DNA of 10,635 nucleotides from an uncultured Mycoplasmatota bacterium (GCA_900553765.1 USET01000028.1:1-10635); one strand, 5' to 3'; shown: positions 1 through 7,089, counted from the stretch's first letter. A program made the numbers and translations. The notes: generated from the sequence alone by a model not told the origin.

Positions 1-258
1 AATACAATATCTCTTGTCATTAAAGATAATGGGATTGGAATTCCACCTCAAGATATCGATCGGGTATTTGAAAAATCTTTTACAGGACAAAACGGAAGAG
101 AAAAGTCAACTTCTACCGGAATGGGATTATACATCGTTAAAAATATGTGCCATTCATTAGGACATCAAATTCAAATTGAATCTGAGTATGGAAATTCTAC
201 GACAGTTACGATTACATTTGGAAAACATTCGTTTTATGACGAAGTGATATCTTCATAG
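1..258 (+). CDS. bceS: BceS-like sensor histidine kinase, C-terminal ATPase part (5' truncated by window edge)
   Basis: Only the last 85 residues are in the window. They form the end of a HATPase_c domain: the G1 box reads DNGIGIP (residues 9-15 of the fragment), followed by a VFEKSFTG segment and the G2 box TGMGLYIVKN. The F-E-K-x-F-T-G-x-N-G-R pattern and the STGMGLY spelling are typical of intramembrane-sensing kinases of the BceS family, which have two membrane helices, no real extracellular sensor, and take their signal from the partner ABC transporter. They phosphorylate a BceR response regulator. The gene directly downstream encodes such a transporter, which supports the assignment. 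The response regulator gene is not visible and would be expected to the left. Kinase identity is sure; the BceS subtype is inferred from motifs and context. Confidence 0.88.
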   Translation, partial: NTISLVIKDNGIGIPPQDIDRVFEKSFTGQNGREKSTSTGMGLYIVKNMCHSLGHQIQIESEYGNSTTVTITFGKHSFYDEVISS

Positions 259-263
259 CAAAG

Positions 264-281
264 CCTTACAAATTTGTAAGG
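264..281. promoter_or_regulatory. Putative BceR-type operator (perfect 18-bp palindrome)
   Basis: CCTTACAAATTTGTAAGG is a perfect inverted repeat. Its core TTACA-AATT-TGTAA matches the published BceR-type consensus TnACA-N4-TGTAA. It lies between the kinase stop and the transporter start, centred about 76 bases before the bceA start codon and about 53 bases before a likely -10 box, as expected for an activator site upstream of -35. It could also fold as a weak terminator for the kinase transcript (AAAG-GTTTT extension), but the stem is AT-rich and the T run is short. Confidence 0.7.
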
Positions 282-299
282 TTTTGTTAGTTCTATCGA

Positions 300-328
300 T
301 GGAATCTTAATGTAAAGTAGTATATGAT
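300..328 (+). promoter_or_regulatory. Putative activator-dependent promoter of the bceAB unit
   Basis: A TATGAT box at 323-328 is a plausible -10. The hexamer 17 bases upstream (TGGAAT, 300-305) is a poor -35, which fits a promoter that needs an activator bound at the palindrome just upstream. The leader would be short, with the GAAAGGAG ribosome binding site at 335-342. Confidence 0.4.
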
Positions 329-348
329 GGTTGTGAAAGGAGCAAAAT

Positions 349-1116
349 ATGGCAAATGTTTTAAAAATTGATCAAATTGAAAAATATTATGGAAATAAAA
401 GTAATCTGACAAAGGCGATCGATGGAATTTCATTCGAAGTTGGAAAAGGCGAATTCGTCGCTATTATGGGTGCGAGTGGAAGTGGAAAAACAACATTATT
501 AAATTGTATTTCTACAATCGATAAAGTAACGAGTGGACATATCTATGTGGATGGAGAAGATGTTACAAAATTGAAGGGAAATCAATTAAACCGTTTTCGT
601 AGGGAAGAGCTCGGATTTATCTTTCAAGATTTTAATTTGCTTGATACATTAACTGCTTATGAGAATATTGCTCTAGCACTTTCGATTCAAAATGTAAAAC
701 CAAACGAGATCGAAATGCGAATCGAAGAAATATCTCGGAGACTCAATATTAAAGATGTACTAAAGAAGTATCCTTATCAGATGTCAGGAGGACAAAAACA
801 GCGTGTCGCATCGGCGCGAGCAATTATTACAAATCCAAAGTTGGTTTTAGCAGACGAACCTACTGGTGCGTTAGATTCAAAGTCTGCGAAAATGTTACTC
901 GAGAGTTTTGAATATTTAAATGAATCATTAAAGGCAACGATATTGATGGTAACTCACGATGCTTTTACAGCTAGTTACGCAAGTCGTGTGATCTTTATCA
1001 AAGATGGAAAGCTATTTCATGAACTTAGAAAAGGGGATCAATCTCGAAAAGAATTTTTCGATCAAATTATCGATGTCGTAACAATGCTCGGAGGAGATAT
1101 GAGCGATGTTATTTAA
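349..1116 (+). CDS. bceA: BceA-like ABC transporter ATP-binding protein
   Basis: This is the 255-residue ATPase subunit of a peptide-antibiotic sensing and detoxification transporter. It has a complete set of ABC motifs: Walker A GASGSGKT (41-48), Q-loop Gln93 in [10 protein letters not shown], signature MSGGQKQR (145-152), Walker [13 protein letters not shown] (165-176) and the H-loop His203 in VTHD. The [11 protein letters not shown] segment is typical of the BceA/MacB-like (ABC 3.A.1.134) group. It acts on the inner membrane face with the BceB permease encoded by the next gene, whose start it overlaps by 11 bases. The start is set by GAAAGGAG at 335-342, six bases ahead of ATG. The upstream kinase and palindrome suggest induction by its own substrate through a Bce two-component loop. 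The substrate (bacitracin, nisin-like lantibiotics or others) cannot be read from the sequence. Confidence 0.95.
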   Translation: MANVLKIDQIEKYYGNKSNLTKAIDGISFEVGKGEFVAIMGASGSGKTTLLNCISTIDKVTSGHIYVDGEDVTKLKGNQLNRFRREELGFIFQDFNLLDTLTAYENIALALSIQNVKPNEIEMRIEEISRRLNIKDVLKKYPYQMSGGQKQRVASARAIITNPKLVLADEPTGALDSKSAKMLLESFEYLNESLKATILMVTHDAFTASYASRVIFIKDGKLFHELRKGDQSRKEFFDQIIDVVTMLGGDMSDVI

Positions 1117-3151
1117 ACTTTCATTAAAAAATATAACTAAAAGTGTGAAAGATTATGCGATTTATTTCTTTACGTTGATTTTAGGTGTCGCTATTTTCTA
1201 TTTATTTAACTCTCTCGATAGTCAGACGGCGATGTTGAATGTTTCCAATTCAACACATCAACTGATTACATTAATGAATCAAATGTTGTCCGGAGTTAGT
1301 GTATTCGTTTCTTTTGTTCTTGGATTTTTAATTATCTATGCGAGTCGCTTTCTGATGAAACGACGCAATAAAGAATTTGGAATATATATGACTCTCGGAA
1401 TGGGGAAGGGAAAGATATCGAGAATCTTACTTTTCGAAACGTTGATGATTGGTATCATTTCTCTATTTGTTGGACTTGGAATTGGTATTGTCTTATCGCA
1501 GGGAATGTCAGTTTTTGTAGCTAGTATGTTTGAAGCAGATATGTCTAAGTTTACTTTTGTTTTCTCAGCAGGTGCACTTGGTAAGACAATCGTCTATTTC
1601 GGCATTATGTATGTTATTGTAATGCTTTTAAATACAGTACAAATTGGTCGATGTAAATTGATCGATCTTTTACAGGCCAACAAGAAAACAGAGAAAGTAA
1701 AAATTAAAAACCCATATCTTTGTACGATTGTGTTTATTGTTGCATGTTGTATGTTAGGTTATGCTTATTATTGTGTAACAGCAGGCGTCAATAATTTAAT
1801 CGACACAAGCGATGTATTATTCCCAATCGCATTAGGAATTATTTCTACGTTTTTAATTTTCTGGTCACTTTCTGGATTAGTCCTTCGCATGATTACGTCT
1901 TGGAAAAAAGTATATTGTAAAGGGCTTAATAGTTTCATATTACGTCAGATCAATAGTAAGATTAATACGACTGTTTGTTCTATGTCTGTTATTTGTCTGA
2001 TGTTGTTTTTAACGATCTGTATTCTATCTAGTGCGTTATCTATGAAAAACGCAATGTCTGCAAATCTTACAGAATTAGCACCGATCGATGTAGAATTTAG
2101 TAAACGTCTCGATGAAGTTACGACAGACTTTCCTGTGGAAAAAGCAAACGGATACCAGGCATCGATTGAGGAAAACTTAGCATCTTTAGGGTTTTCCAAA
2201 GGAAAACGATTGAAAGATACTGTTCATTTCTATACTTATACACAGGAAAACTTAACATTTGGCGCTACTTTAGGGGATTATAAAGAACAAGTGTTGAAAG
2301 AATATCCAAGTTTGATGGTAGACGTATTAGAGCAAGTGGTAAGAATCAGTGATTATAATAAATTAGCAAGATTATATGGAACAGACACTTATGAACTTGC
2401 AGATGATGAATATATGATTATTGCTGATTTTGATAGCATGGTAGCGATTCGAAATGAGGCATTTGAATATGTGGATACATTACAGATTGGCGGAAAAGAA
2501 TATCATGCGAAATATCACGAATGTAAGCCAGGATTTATCGGAATGAGTGCGAATCATATCAATACGGGAATTATCTTAGTTCCTGATCAAGCAGTAGAGA
2601 CGTTATCAAAAGTAACAGAACAATTGTCTGCAAATTATAATGCGGATACCGATGAGGGAAAACAGGCGATTGAAAATGAGATCGTGGCATTTGAAGATAA
2701 TCCAATTGTTTATAATACGAATTTAGATGCCGTTACGAAGATCAGTATCTACGAAGCGAGTATTGGACTAGGAGCGATTGTGACATTTATTGGGCTTTAC
2801 TTAGGAATTATCTTTTTGATTTCATCTGCTGCGATATTGGCATTAAAGGAACTATCGGAATCTTCAGATAATCAAGAACGTTATGGAATGCTTAGAAAAT
2901 TAGGAGTCGATGACAAAATGATCAATCGTGCACTCTTTATTCAAATTGCTATTTTCTTCTTATTCCCACTGATATTAGCAATCATTCATTCTTGTTTTGG
3001 ACTTCAAACTGCAAGCTATATTTTAGAGACATTCGGTCATGAAAAATTACTTCTATCGATAGTAATGACAGCTATTTTCTTGATCATTATATATGGTGGA
3101 TATTTTGTGATTACTTATCTATGTTCGAAACGAATTATCAAAGAAAGATAA
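1106..3151 (+). CDS. bceB: BceB-like ABC transporter permease (FtsX family)
   Basis: A 681-residue membrane protein with the BceB layout. Seven predicted helices (about 18-36, 59-80, 105-130, 157-177, 203-222, 236-262, 288-311) are followed by a large extracytoplasmic domain (about 312-552) and three more helices (554-578, 609-631, 650-673). The N-terminal LKNI..S.KDYAIYFFTL and the RRNKEFGIYMTLGM segment after helix 2 are family hallmarks. The extracellular domain between helices 7 and 8 is the ligand-sensing part in known BceB proteins and is the fast-evolving region. The GGAGGAG at 1090-1096 lies within the end of bceA, so the two are translated together. In Bce systems the permease both removes the peptide from its lipid target and activates the kinase. 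The length is near the usual 630-680. Confidence 0.93.
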   Translation: MLFKLSLKNITKSVKDYAIYFFTLILGVAIFYLFNSLDSQTAMLNVSNSTHQLITLMNQMLSGVSVFVSFVLGFLIIYASRFLMKRRNKEFGIYMTLGMGKGKISRILLFETLMIGIISLFVGLGIGIVLSQGMSVFVASMFEADMSKFTFVFSAGALGKTIVYFGIMYVIVMLLNTVQIGRCKLIDLLQANKKTEKVKIKNPYLCTIVFIVACCMLGYAYYCVTAGVNNLIDTSDVLFPIALGIISTFLIFWSLSGLVLRMITSWKKVYCKGLNSFILRQINSKINTTVCSMSVICLMLFLTICILSSALSMKNAMSANLTELAPIDVEFSKRLDEVTTDFPVEKANGYQASIEENLASLGFSKGKRLKDTVHFYTYTQENLTFGATLGDYKEQVLKEYPSLMVDVLEQVVRISDYNKLARLYGTDTYELADDEYMIIADFDSMVAIRNEAFEYVDTLQIGGKEYHAKYHECKPGFIGMSANHINTGIILVPDQAVETLSKVTEQLSANYNADTDEGKQAIENEIVAFEDNPIVYNTNLDAVTKISIYEASIGLGAIVTFIGLYLGIIFLISSAAILALKELSESSDNQERYGMLRKLGVDDKMINRALFIQIAIFFLFPLILAIIHSCFGLQTASYILETFGHEKLLLSIVMTAIFLIIIYGGYFVITYLCSKRIIKER

Positions 3152-3175
3152 AGATGTGATTCCACATCTTTTTCT
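3150..3175 (+). terminator. Rho-independent terminator of the bceAB unit
   Basis: An eight-base-pair stem, AAGATGTG (3151-3158) with CACATCTT (3163-3170), extended by one A:T pair, has an ATTC loop and is followed by a T run. The stem starts inside the bceB stop codon. Confidence 0.85.
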
Positions 3176-3177
3176 CA

Positions 3178-3206
3178 TTGCTTGGTTTTTCATTTTGTGG
3201 TATATT
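3178..3206 (+). promoter_or_regulatory. SigA-type promoter of the signal-peptidase-like gene pair
   Basis: TTGCTT (3178-3183), a 17-base spacer and TATATT (3201-3206) form a vegetative promoter, with a TGG directly before the -10 (extended -10). It sits just after the bceAB terminator, so the following pair is transcribed independently. The first start codon is 25 bases beyond the -10. Confidence 0.65.
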
Positions 3207-3230
3207 ATGTATAACATGTGAGGGAAAAAT

Positions 3231-3713
3231 ATGCTAAAAAAAACAATCAAGGGGGTTGTGTTAGCACTGATACTATTTGTTATTACATTAGGGTTGTATA
3301 CAAATCACATGAAATCACAAGATCCTGATTGGAATCTTCAAGTAGGAGACTATAAGTTGATGGAAGTCACCTACGATGGCTTTGGGAATCAAGTGAAAAT
3401 TGGCGATATGATGCTTGTGCATGAGAAAGATGCCTACGATATTAGCGAGATTATCATGTATCAAAATGGAACTCATCAGGATGTCGCTCGTATTGTCGAT
3501 ACGACGAAATATGGTGTTGTTCCAAGGAAAGAAACGAGTTTTATCAATGAAAATTTCGTACCACATGGGGATATTATAGGATCATTAGACCTATGTATTC
3601 GTGGTGGAATGAAATGGTGGAGTATATTGACTCATCCATTGACAGTAGGTCTTTTAGCAACTGCTGTATTTGCATATTTTTTGCATAAGACATCGATAAG
3701 ATATACGATATAA
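3231..3713 (+). CDS. Membrane protein resembling a catalytically inactive SipW/S26B signal peptidase (paralog 1)
   Basis: 160 residues with an N-terminal helix (about 7-24), a soluble domain probably outside the membrane, and a C-terminal helix (about 132-151). The order of motifs follows type I signal peptidases of the SipW/archaeal-eukaryotic type: YDGFGNQVKIGD (48-59) sits where S-G-S-M-E-P-T-x-x-x-G-D is expected, DVARIVD (84-90) where the T-H-R-I-V box is expected, then HGDIIGS (112-118) for the I-I-G-K strand. In this alignment the nucleophile serine is Gly50 and the histidine is Ala86, so peptidase activity is unlikely. I infer the family from motif order, not from a search. AGGGA lies shortly before the ATG. 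The next gene, 11 bases on, is a clear paralog. Function is unknown; binding or regulation of secreted or membrane peptides is speculation. Confidence 0.7.
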   Translation: MLKKTIKGVVLALILFVITLGLYTNHMKSQDPDWNLQVGDYKLMEVTYDGFGNQVKIGDMMLVHEKDAYDISEIIMYQNGTHQDVARIVDTTKYGVVPRKETSFINENFVPHGDIIGSLDLCIRGGMKWWSILTHPLTVGLLATAVFAYFLHKTSIRYTI

Positions 3714-3724
3714 AGGGGGAAGAC

Positions 3725-4189
3725 ATGAAAGCAATTAAAATAATAATAGGGGTATTTGTTGGTATTATTATCTTTTTAGGATTGTTCTTTAATTTTAAAA
3801 AATTGAACGATGCAGAAGAAATACCTAAATTATCTGGTTTTACTATGATAGAAATCGGAGTTGACGGTATGAGTACCAAGGCGAAAATGGGAGATTTTGT
3901 CGTTTTACAAGAAGTTGAAACTTATGAGGTTGACGATGTTGTCGTCTATAAAAATGGCCTTTTTATAGATACTGGAAAGGTAACAGGAGTAACTGATCAA
4001 AATGTGACAGTCGTCAAAGATAATGGAATGGGAGCAACGACAATTAATTCTAATATTATCGTTGGAAAAGTCGTTTTGAACATTTCTGGATTTGGTAAGG
4101 TTTGGAATTTTCTCATCAATCCAATCGTCACGGGATTACTCATTGTAGCTGCCTTAGGGTATACCGTTCAAAAGCTTGTATCACAATAG
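3725..4189 (+). CDS. Membrane protein resembling a catalytically inactive SipW/S26B signal peptidase (paralog 2)
   Basis: 154 residues, homologous along its length to the preceding gene product. It has an N-terminal helix (about 4-24), a domain of some 100 residues, and a C-terminal helix (about 127-146). The match to S26B signal peptidases is clearer here: VDGMSTKAKMGDFVVL (46-61), YEVDDVVVYKNG (67-78), then IIVGKVVLNISGFGKV (111-126), which resembles the I-I-G-K-V-V-x-x-I-P-G-x-G-K end of active enzymes. Met49 of the S-M motif survives, but the serine position is Gly48 and the histidine box reads IDTGKV, with Gly84. The protein is therefore probably a pseudo-peptidase. AAAGGGGGA (3712-3720) is its ribosome binding site and overlaps the stop of the first gene, giving a two-gene operon closed by the terminator at 4190. 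The biological role cannot be told from the sequence. Confidence 0.72.
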   Translation: MKAIKIIIGVFVGIIIFLGLFFNFKKLNDAEEIPKLSGFTMIEIGVDGMSTKAKMGDFVVLQEVETYEVDDVVVYKNGLFIDTGKVTGVTDQNVTVVKDNGMGATTINSNIIVGKVVLNISGFGKVWNFLINPIVTGLLIVAALGYTVQKLVSQ

Positions 4190-4219
4190 AAAGTCAAATT
4201 TTAATTTTTGACTTTTTTT
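4190..4219 (+). terminator. Rho-independent terminator of the signal-peptidase-like pair
   Basis: AAAGTCAAA (4190-4198) pairs with TTTGACTTT (4207-4215) across an eight-base loop. The T run continues to 4219. It begins immediately after the TAG stop. Confidence 0.8.
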
Positions 4220-4227
4220 GTTATAAT
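4219..4227 (+). promoter_or_regulatory. Extended -10 promoter of murI
   Basis: TGTTATAAT has a perfect -10 hexamer (4222-4227) with the TGn extension. The -35 position (TTTTAA, 4199-4204) is weak and lies within the terminator hairpin. The same nine bases occur as the prfB -10 at 8266-8274. A less likely alternative is TTGACT (4208-4213) with TATTAC (4230-4235). Confidence 0.55.
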
Positions 4228-4271
4228 AATATTACTATAAGGCGATATAACTCAGGGAAGGAAGTTTTAGT

Positions 4272-5009
4272 ATGAAAATTGGAGTATGTGATTCAGGATT
4301 AGGAGGCTTGACTGTTTTAAGACAGCTTGTAAAACGATATCCTAATCATGATTATTTATATTATGGAGATACCAAACATCTTCCATATGGTGAGAAAACA
4401 AAGTCTCAACTGATGGAATATGCATCAGGAATGATTGATTATTTTAAGAGACAAGATGTTGGTCTTATCGTTATTGCTTGTGGAACGATCAGCACAAATA
4501 TATATGAAGAATTAAGACGAAAGTATTCTATTCCGATGATTGACATTATTTCTCCAACCATTGATTATTTGAAGGAAAAGAATTTCTCTTCTATCGGAGT
4601 ACTCGCAACGCCGATGACGATTCACAGTCATGTTTTTGATGATGCTTTATGTCATAATACGACGACGGTCGCTTGTCCAAAATTTGTTCCTCTTATCGAA
4701 AATGGAGAAATGGATTCTTCGGAATGTAAGGATGCAATCAGTCTATATTTAAGGCCGATGATAGAAAGTAAAGTGGAACATATCGTGTTAGGATGTACAC
4801 ATTATCCAATTTTAGTAGACAATATGGAGAATGAGTATCCTTGTGACTATATCGATATGGGAGATATTTTAGCAACCTATCTCAAATTGGGGAAAAATAC
4901 GTCTGAGACTGGATCTGTCGAATTATATTTTTCTCAAGTGACACCGATATTAGAAAAGATGATTGATCTGGTATTTCCTTTTCCATATCACATGAACAAG
5001 GAGGAGTAA
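4272..5009 (+). CDS. murI: Glutamate racemase
   Basis: Interconverts L- and D-glutamate in the cytoplasm, providing D-Glu for peptidoglycan. The 245 residues (slightly short for the usual 260-270) carry the family pattern. CDSGLGGLTVL near the N-terminus contains the acid-base helper Asp7-Ser8. YYGDTKHLPYGEKT lies at 30-43. The first catalytic cysteine is Cys70 in IACGTIS, and the second is Cys175 in LGCTHYPIL with His177. The first cysteine loop is normally A-C-N-T; here the asparagine is glycine, as I recall also being seen in some Firmicute homologs. Both cysteines are present, so it should be an active racemase, though another Asp/Glu racemase family member cannot be fully excluded. AAGGAAG at 4258-4264 sets the start. 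It is the first gene of a tight run with exoA and mutM. Confidence 0.9.
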   Translation: MKIGVCDSGLGGLTVLRQLVKRYPNHDYLYYGDTKHLPYGEKTKSQLMEYASGMIDYFKRQDVGLIVIACGTISTNIYEELRRKYSIPMIDIISPTIDYLKEKNFSSIGVLATPMTIHSHVFDDALCHNTTTVACPKFVPLIENGEMDSSECKDAISLYLRPMIESKVEHIVLGCTHYPILVDNMENEYPCDYIDMGDILATYLKLGKNTSETGSVELYFSQVTPILEKMIDLVFPFPYHMNKEE

Positions 5010-5010
5010 A

Positions 5011-5793
5011 ATGAAGTTAGTTTCTTGGAATGTCGCAGGAATTCGAGCATGTTTAAAAAAAGGATTGAAAGAATTTTTCGAGGAAGTTGGTGCCGATATT
5101 TTTTGCATGCAAGAGTCAAAAGCGACAGAAGACCAATTCGACTTTTTACCAGAAGGGTATGAAAGATATTTATATCCGGCTGTTAGAAAAGGATACTCTG
5201 GAACAGTGATTTATGCAAAGAGCAAGCCAGTATCTGTCTCTTATGGTGGATTAGATCCAGAATACGATGATGAAGGAAGAATGATTACGCTAGAATACGA
5301 GGATTTTTACCTGGTGAATATCTATGTTCCAAATGTGAAACGAGGTTTAGAACGAATGGAATCACGCATGCGTTTCGAAGATTTGTTTCGCTCGTACCTG
5401 AAGCGTTTAGATCAGGAAAAACCAGTAGTGATATGTGGAGATTTTAATGTGGCTCACGAAGAGATCGATATTCGCAATGCAAAACAAAATATTGGGAATG
5501 CAGGATTTACTTACGAAGAAAGAGGTAAATTTGACGAGCTTTTACAAGCCGGCTTTATCGATACATTTCGCTTTCTTTATCCTGATAAGAAAGATGCATA
5601 TTCTTGGTGGAGTTATCGAAAAGGAGTTCGTGAGAAAAATATAGGTTGGCGAATCGATTACTTTTTAGTGTCATCTAGATTGAGAACCAACATAAAAGAT
5701 GCACTCATTTATTCCGATGTACTCGGTAGTGATCATTGCCCGATCGGATTAGAAATAGAGGTGACGAAGGATGCCGGAACTACCAGAAGTTGA
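5011..5793 (+). CDS. exoA: Exodeoxyribonuclease III / AP endonuclease
   Basis: A 260-residue member of the exonuclease-endonuclease-phosphatase fold (XthA/ExoA) that cuts DNA at abasic sites and trims 3' ends in base-excision repair. The active-site residues are in place: Asn7 in SWNVAGIRA, the metal ligand Glu35 in MQES, NIYVPN in the middle, Asp144 and Asn146 in GDFNVAHEEID, and Asp241-His242 in GSDHCPIG. The WWSYRKGVREKNIGWRIDYF segment is the usual DNA-binding and active-site strand. The start codon follows the murI stop by one base, and its AAGGAGGAG (4998-5006) lies within the murI end, so translation is coupled. Its 3' end overlaps mutM by 23 bases. Pairing with mutM is functionally sensible, because the glycosylase leaves a site that an AP endonuclease processes. 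Confidence 0.96.
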   Translation: MKLVSWNVAGIRACLKKGLKEFFEEVGADIFCMQESKATEDQFDFLPEGYERYLYPAVRKGYSGTVIYAKSKPVSVSYGGLDPEYDDEGRMITLEYEDFYLVNIYVPNVKRGLERMESRMRFEDLFRSYLKRLDQEKPVVICGDFNVAHEEIDIRNAKQNIGNAGFTYEERGKFDELLQAGFIDTFRFLYPDKKDAYSWWSYRKGVREKNIGWRIDYFLVSSRLRTNIKDALIYSDVLGSDHCPIGLEIEVTKDAGTTRS

Positions 5794-6598
5794 AACTGTT
5801 AAAAATATATTAAAAACAAAAGTATTGGGAAAAGAGATAACGGATGTTATCGTTTCATATCCAAATATTATAGCGCATCCATCGGTAATAGAATTCCAAA
5901 AGAAAATTAAATCGCAGACGATCTGCGATATACAAAGAAGAGGGAAATGGCTTTTATTTATTTTAAATGATGATGTTTTATTGAGTCACTTGCGAATGGA
6001 AGGGAAATATAATTTAAAAAATAAAAATGAGCCACGTACAAAGCATGAGCACGTATCATTTCTCTTTTCCGATGGTACGGAATTGAGATATCACGATACG
6101 AGAAAGTTTGGTAGAATGTACTTGTATTCAAAGGATGAAGTAATGCATGTGGAACCACTTTTATCACTTGGATTAGAGCCTTGGGATGAGAATTTGACAG
6201 AATCGTATTTGAAGGAAAAATTAAGTAAAAAGGCAATTCCGATTAAAACAGCTCTTTTAGATCAGACGATTATTACTGGAATAGGAAATATTTACGACGA
6301 TGAAATTTTATTTTTATCTCATATTCATCCCAAAACAAAAAGCAACGCTCTATCGAAGAAGCAGTTGCATACTATCATTGAAATGACGAGATTCGTACTT
6401 CAAAAAGCAATAGAGCAGGGAGGAACGACAATTCGAAGTTTCGAAGCGAGTGAAGGGGTTCACGGTAGATTTCAACATGAATTATCAATTCACGGACAGA
6501 GTGAATGTCCTATTTGTCACAAGCCTGTCGTAAAAGAATTTATCGGTGGACGTGGTACGTATTATTGCAAGTATTGTCAGAAGAAAACTTATAAGTAG
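5771..6598 (+). CDS. mutM: Formamidopyrimidine-DNA glycosylase (Fpg)
   Basis: A bifunctional glycosylase and AP lyase that removes 8-oxoguanine and ring-opened purines. The 275-residue protein starts MPELPEVE: after loss of Met, Pro2 is the Schiff-base nucleophile and Glu3 the general acid. Lys59 in RRGKWLLF, the HLRMEGKY strand and HDTRKFGRM follow. The helix-two-turn-helix region contains GIGNIYDDEIL, with Asp in place of the more usual Val before DE. The C-terminal zinc finger is complete: Cys246, Cys249, Cys266 and Cys269, with GGRGTYYC between. GAGGTGA at 5758-5764, inside the exoA end, sets the start in another frame. The gene ends in a hairpin terminator shared with the convergent CBS gene. 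Confidence 0.97.
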   Translation: MPELPEVETVKNILKTKVLGKEITDVIVSYPNIIAHPSVIEFQKKIKSQTICDIQRRGKWLLFILNDDVLLSHLRMEGKYNLKNKNEPRTKHEHVSFLFSDGTELRYHDTRKFGRMYLYSKDEVMHVEPLLSLGLEPWDENLTESYLKEKLSKKAIPIKTALLDQTIITGIGNIYDDEILFLSHIHPKTKSNALSKKQLHTIIEMTRFVLQKAIEQGGTTIRSFEASEGVHGRFQHELSIHGQSECPICHKPVVKEFIGGRGTYYCKYCQKKTYK

Positions 6599-7044
6599 AA
6601 GGCATCAATTTGGGTGTCTTCTACTGTTTTATTTTTTTTAATTTTTTTCATTTGCCGGAGTGTTTCTGTTAGTTTATCAATATTATCAGATGCGAAATAG
6701 ATGTCAGAAAGAGAGACGATTCCAACAATTTTTTCTTCTCTTGTCACAAGTAATCTTTTGACTTGATGTTTCGACATTAACGACAATGCATCTTCTAAAG
6801 AATCTTCTTCTTTTATTGTGATAAGTGGAGTGGATAAATACGAGTGAATTTTTCCCGATGCGTCTTGATTTGCAATCATGCGTACGATGATATCTCGATC
6901 TGTACATACGCCAATGCACTGATTGTTTTGGATAATAGGTAGGAATCCAATATCGTATTGTTTCATTTTTTGAGCGATTGTTTGGACGGTATCGGTATCT
7001 CTTGCGTAAATCATATGTGTTGTCATAATATTTTTGATTTTCAT
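6589..7044 (-). CDS. Tandem CBS-domain protein
   Basis: 151 residues made almost entirely of two CBS motifs, about 8-62 (starting IMTTHMIYARDTDTVQTIA, with IGVCTDRDII near its end) and 73-125 (LSTPLITIKEEDSLEDALSLM, ending VGIVSLSDIY), plus a lysine-rich tail. Stand-alone CBS pairs such as Bacillus YhcV bind adenosine nucleotides and act as cytoplasmic energy or redox sensors, but the partner and ligand here are unknown. The chosen ATG (7042-7044) is the one with GAGGAG (7048-7053) and with the conserved MKIKNIMT beginning. The frame stays open upstream to 7125, but that part overlaps the divergent gene and lacks a family match. The 3' end overlaps mutM by 10 bases on the opposite strand. Confidence 0.88.
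   Translation of the reverse strand: MKIKNIMTTHMIYARDTDTVQTIAQKMKQYDIGFLPIIQNNQCIGVCTDRDIIVRMIANQDASGKIHSYLSTPLITIKEEDSLEDALSLMSKHQVKRLLVTREEKIVGIVSLSDIYFASDNIDKLTETLRQMKKIKKNKTVEDTQIDAFYL
6594..6640 (+). terminator. Terminator of mutM, possibly bidirectional
   Basis: AGTAGAAGGCATC (6594-6606) pairs with GGTGTCTTCTACT (6613-6625), 13 pairs including two G-U, with an AATTTG loop and a T-rich tail (GTTTTATTTTTTT). The mutM stop codon lies inside the stem, and the minus-strand CBS gene runs through all of it. Read from the minus strand the T run is weaker (AGTTTTCTT). Confidence 0.8.
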
Positions 7045-7089
7045 AATCTCCTCTTTTCTATTGATAGGATGTGTCAAAAAATAAGGAGT

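Noticed and set aside
264..281. Palindrome as a terminator for the kinase gene
   Set aside because: The stem is AT-rich and followed only by GTTTTGTTAG; the match to the BceR operator and its place before bceA explain it better, though a weak terminator role is not excluded.
3315..3879. Open frames on the minus strand opposite the signal-peptidase-like pair, considered as antisense genes or toxin-antitoxin partners
   Set aside because: They lack ribosome binding sites and known motifs and mirror the codon pattern of the plus-strand genes.
7023..7049. SigE-type promoter for yunB (TCATAAT ... CATAATCT)
   Set aside because: The -10 matches only in part and the spacing is two bases short of the SigE norm, so I cannot support it.
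7072..7077. TTGACA on the minus strand as the -35 of the CBS gene
   Set aside because: A -10 at 17 bases would fall on the ribosome binding site (AGAGGA), leaving no room for a transcript leader.
6958..7089. N-terminal extension of the YunB-like protein
   Set aside because: It lies antisense to the CBS gene and would place extra cysteine- and histidine-rich sequence before the basic stretch and membrane helix that start YunB proteins.
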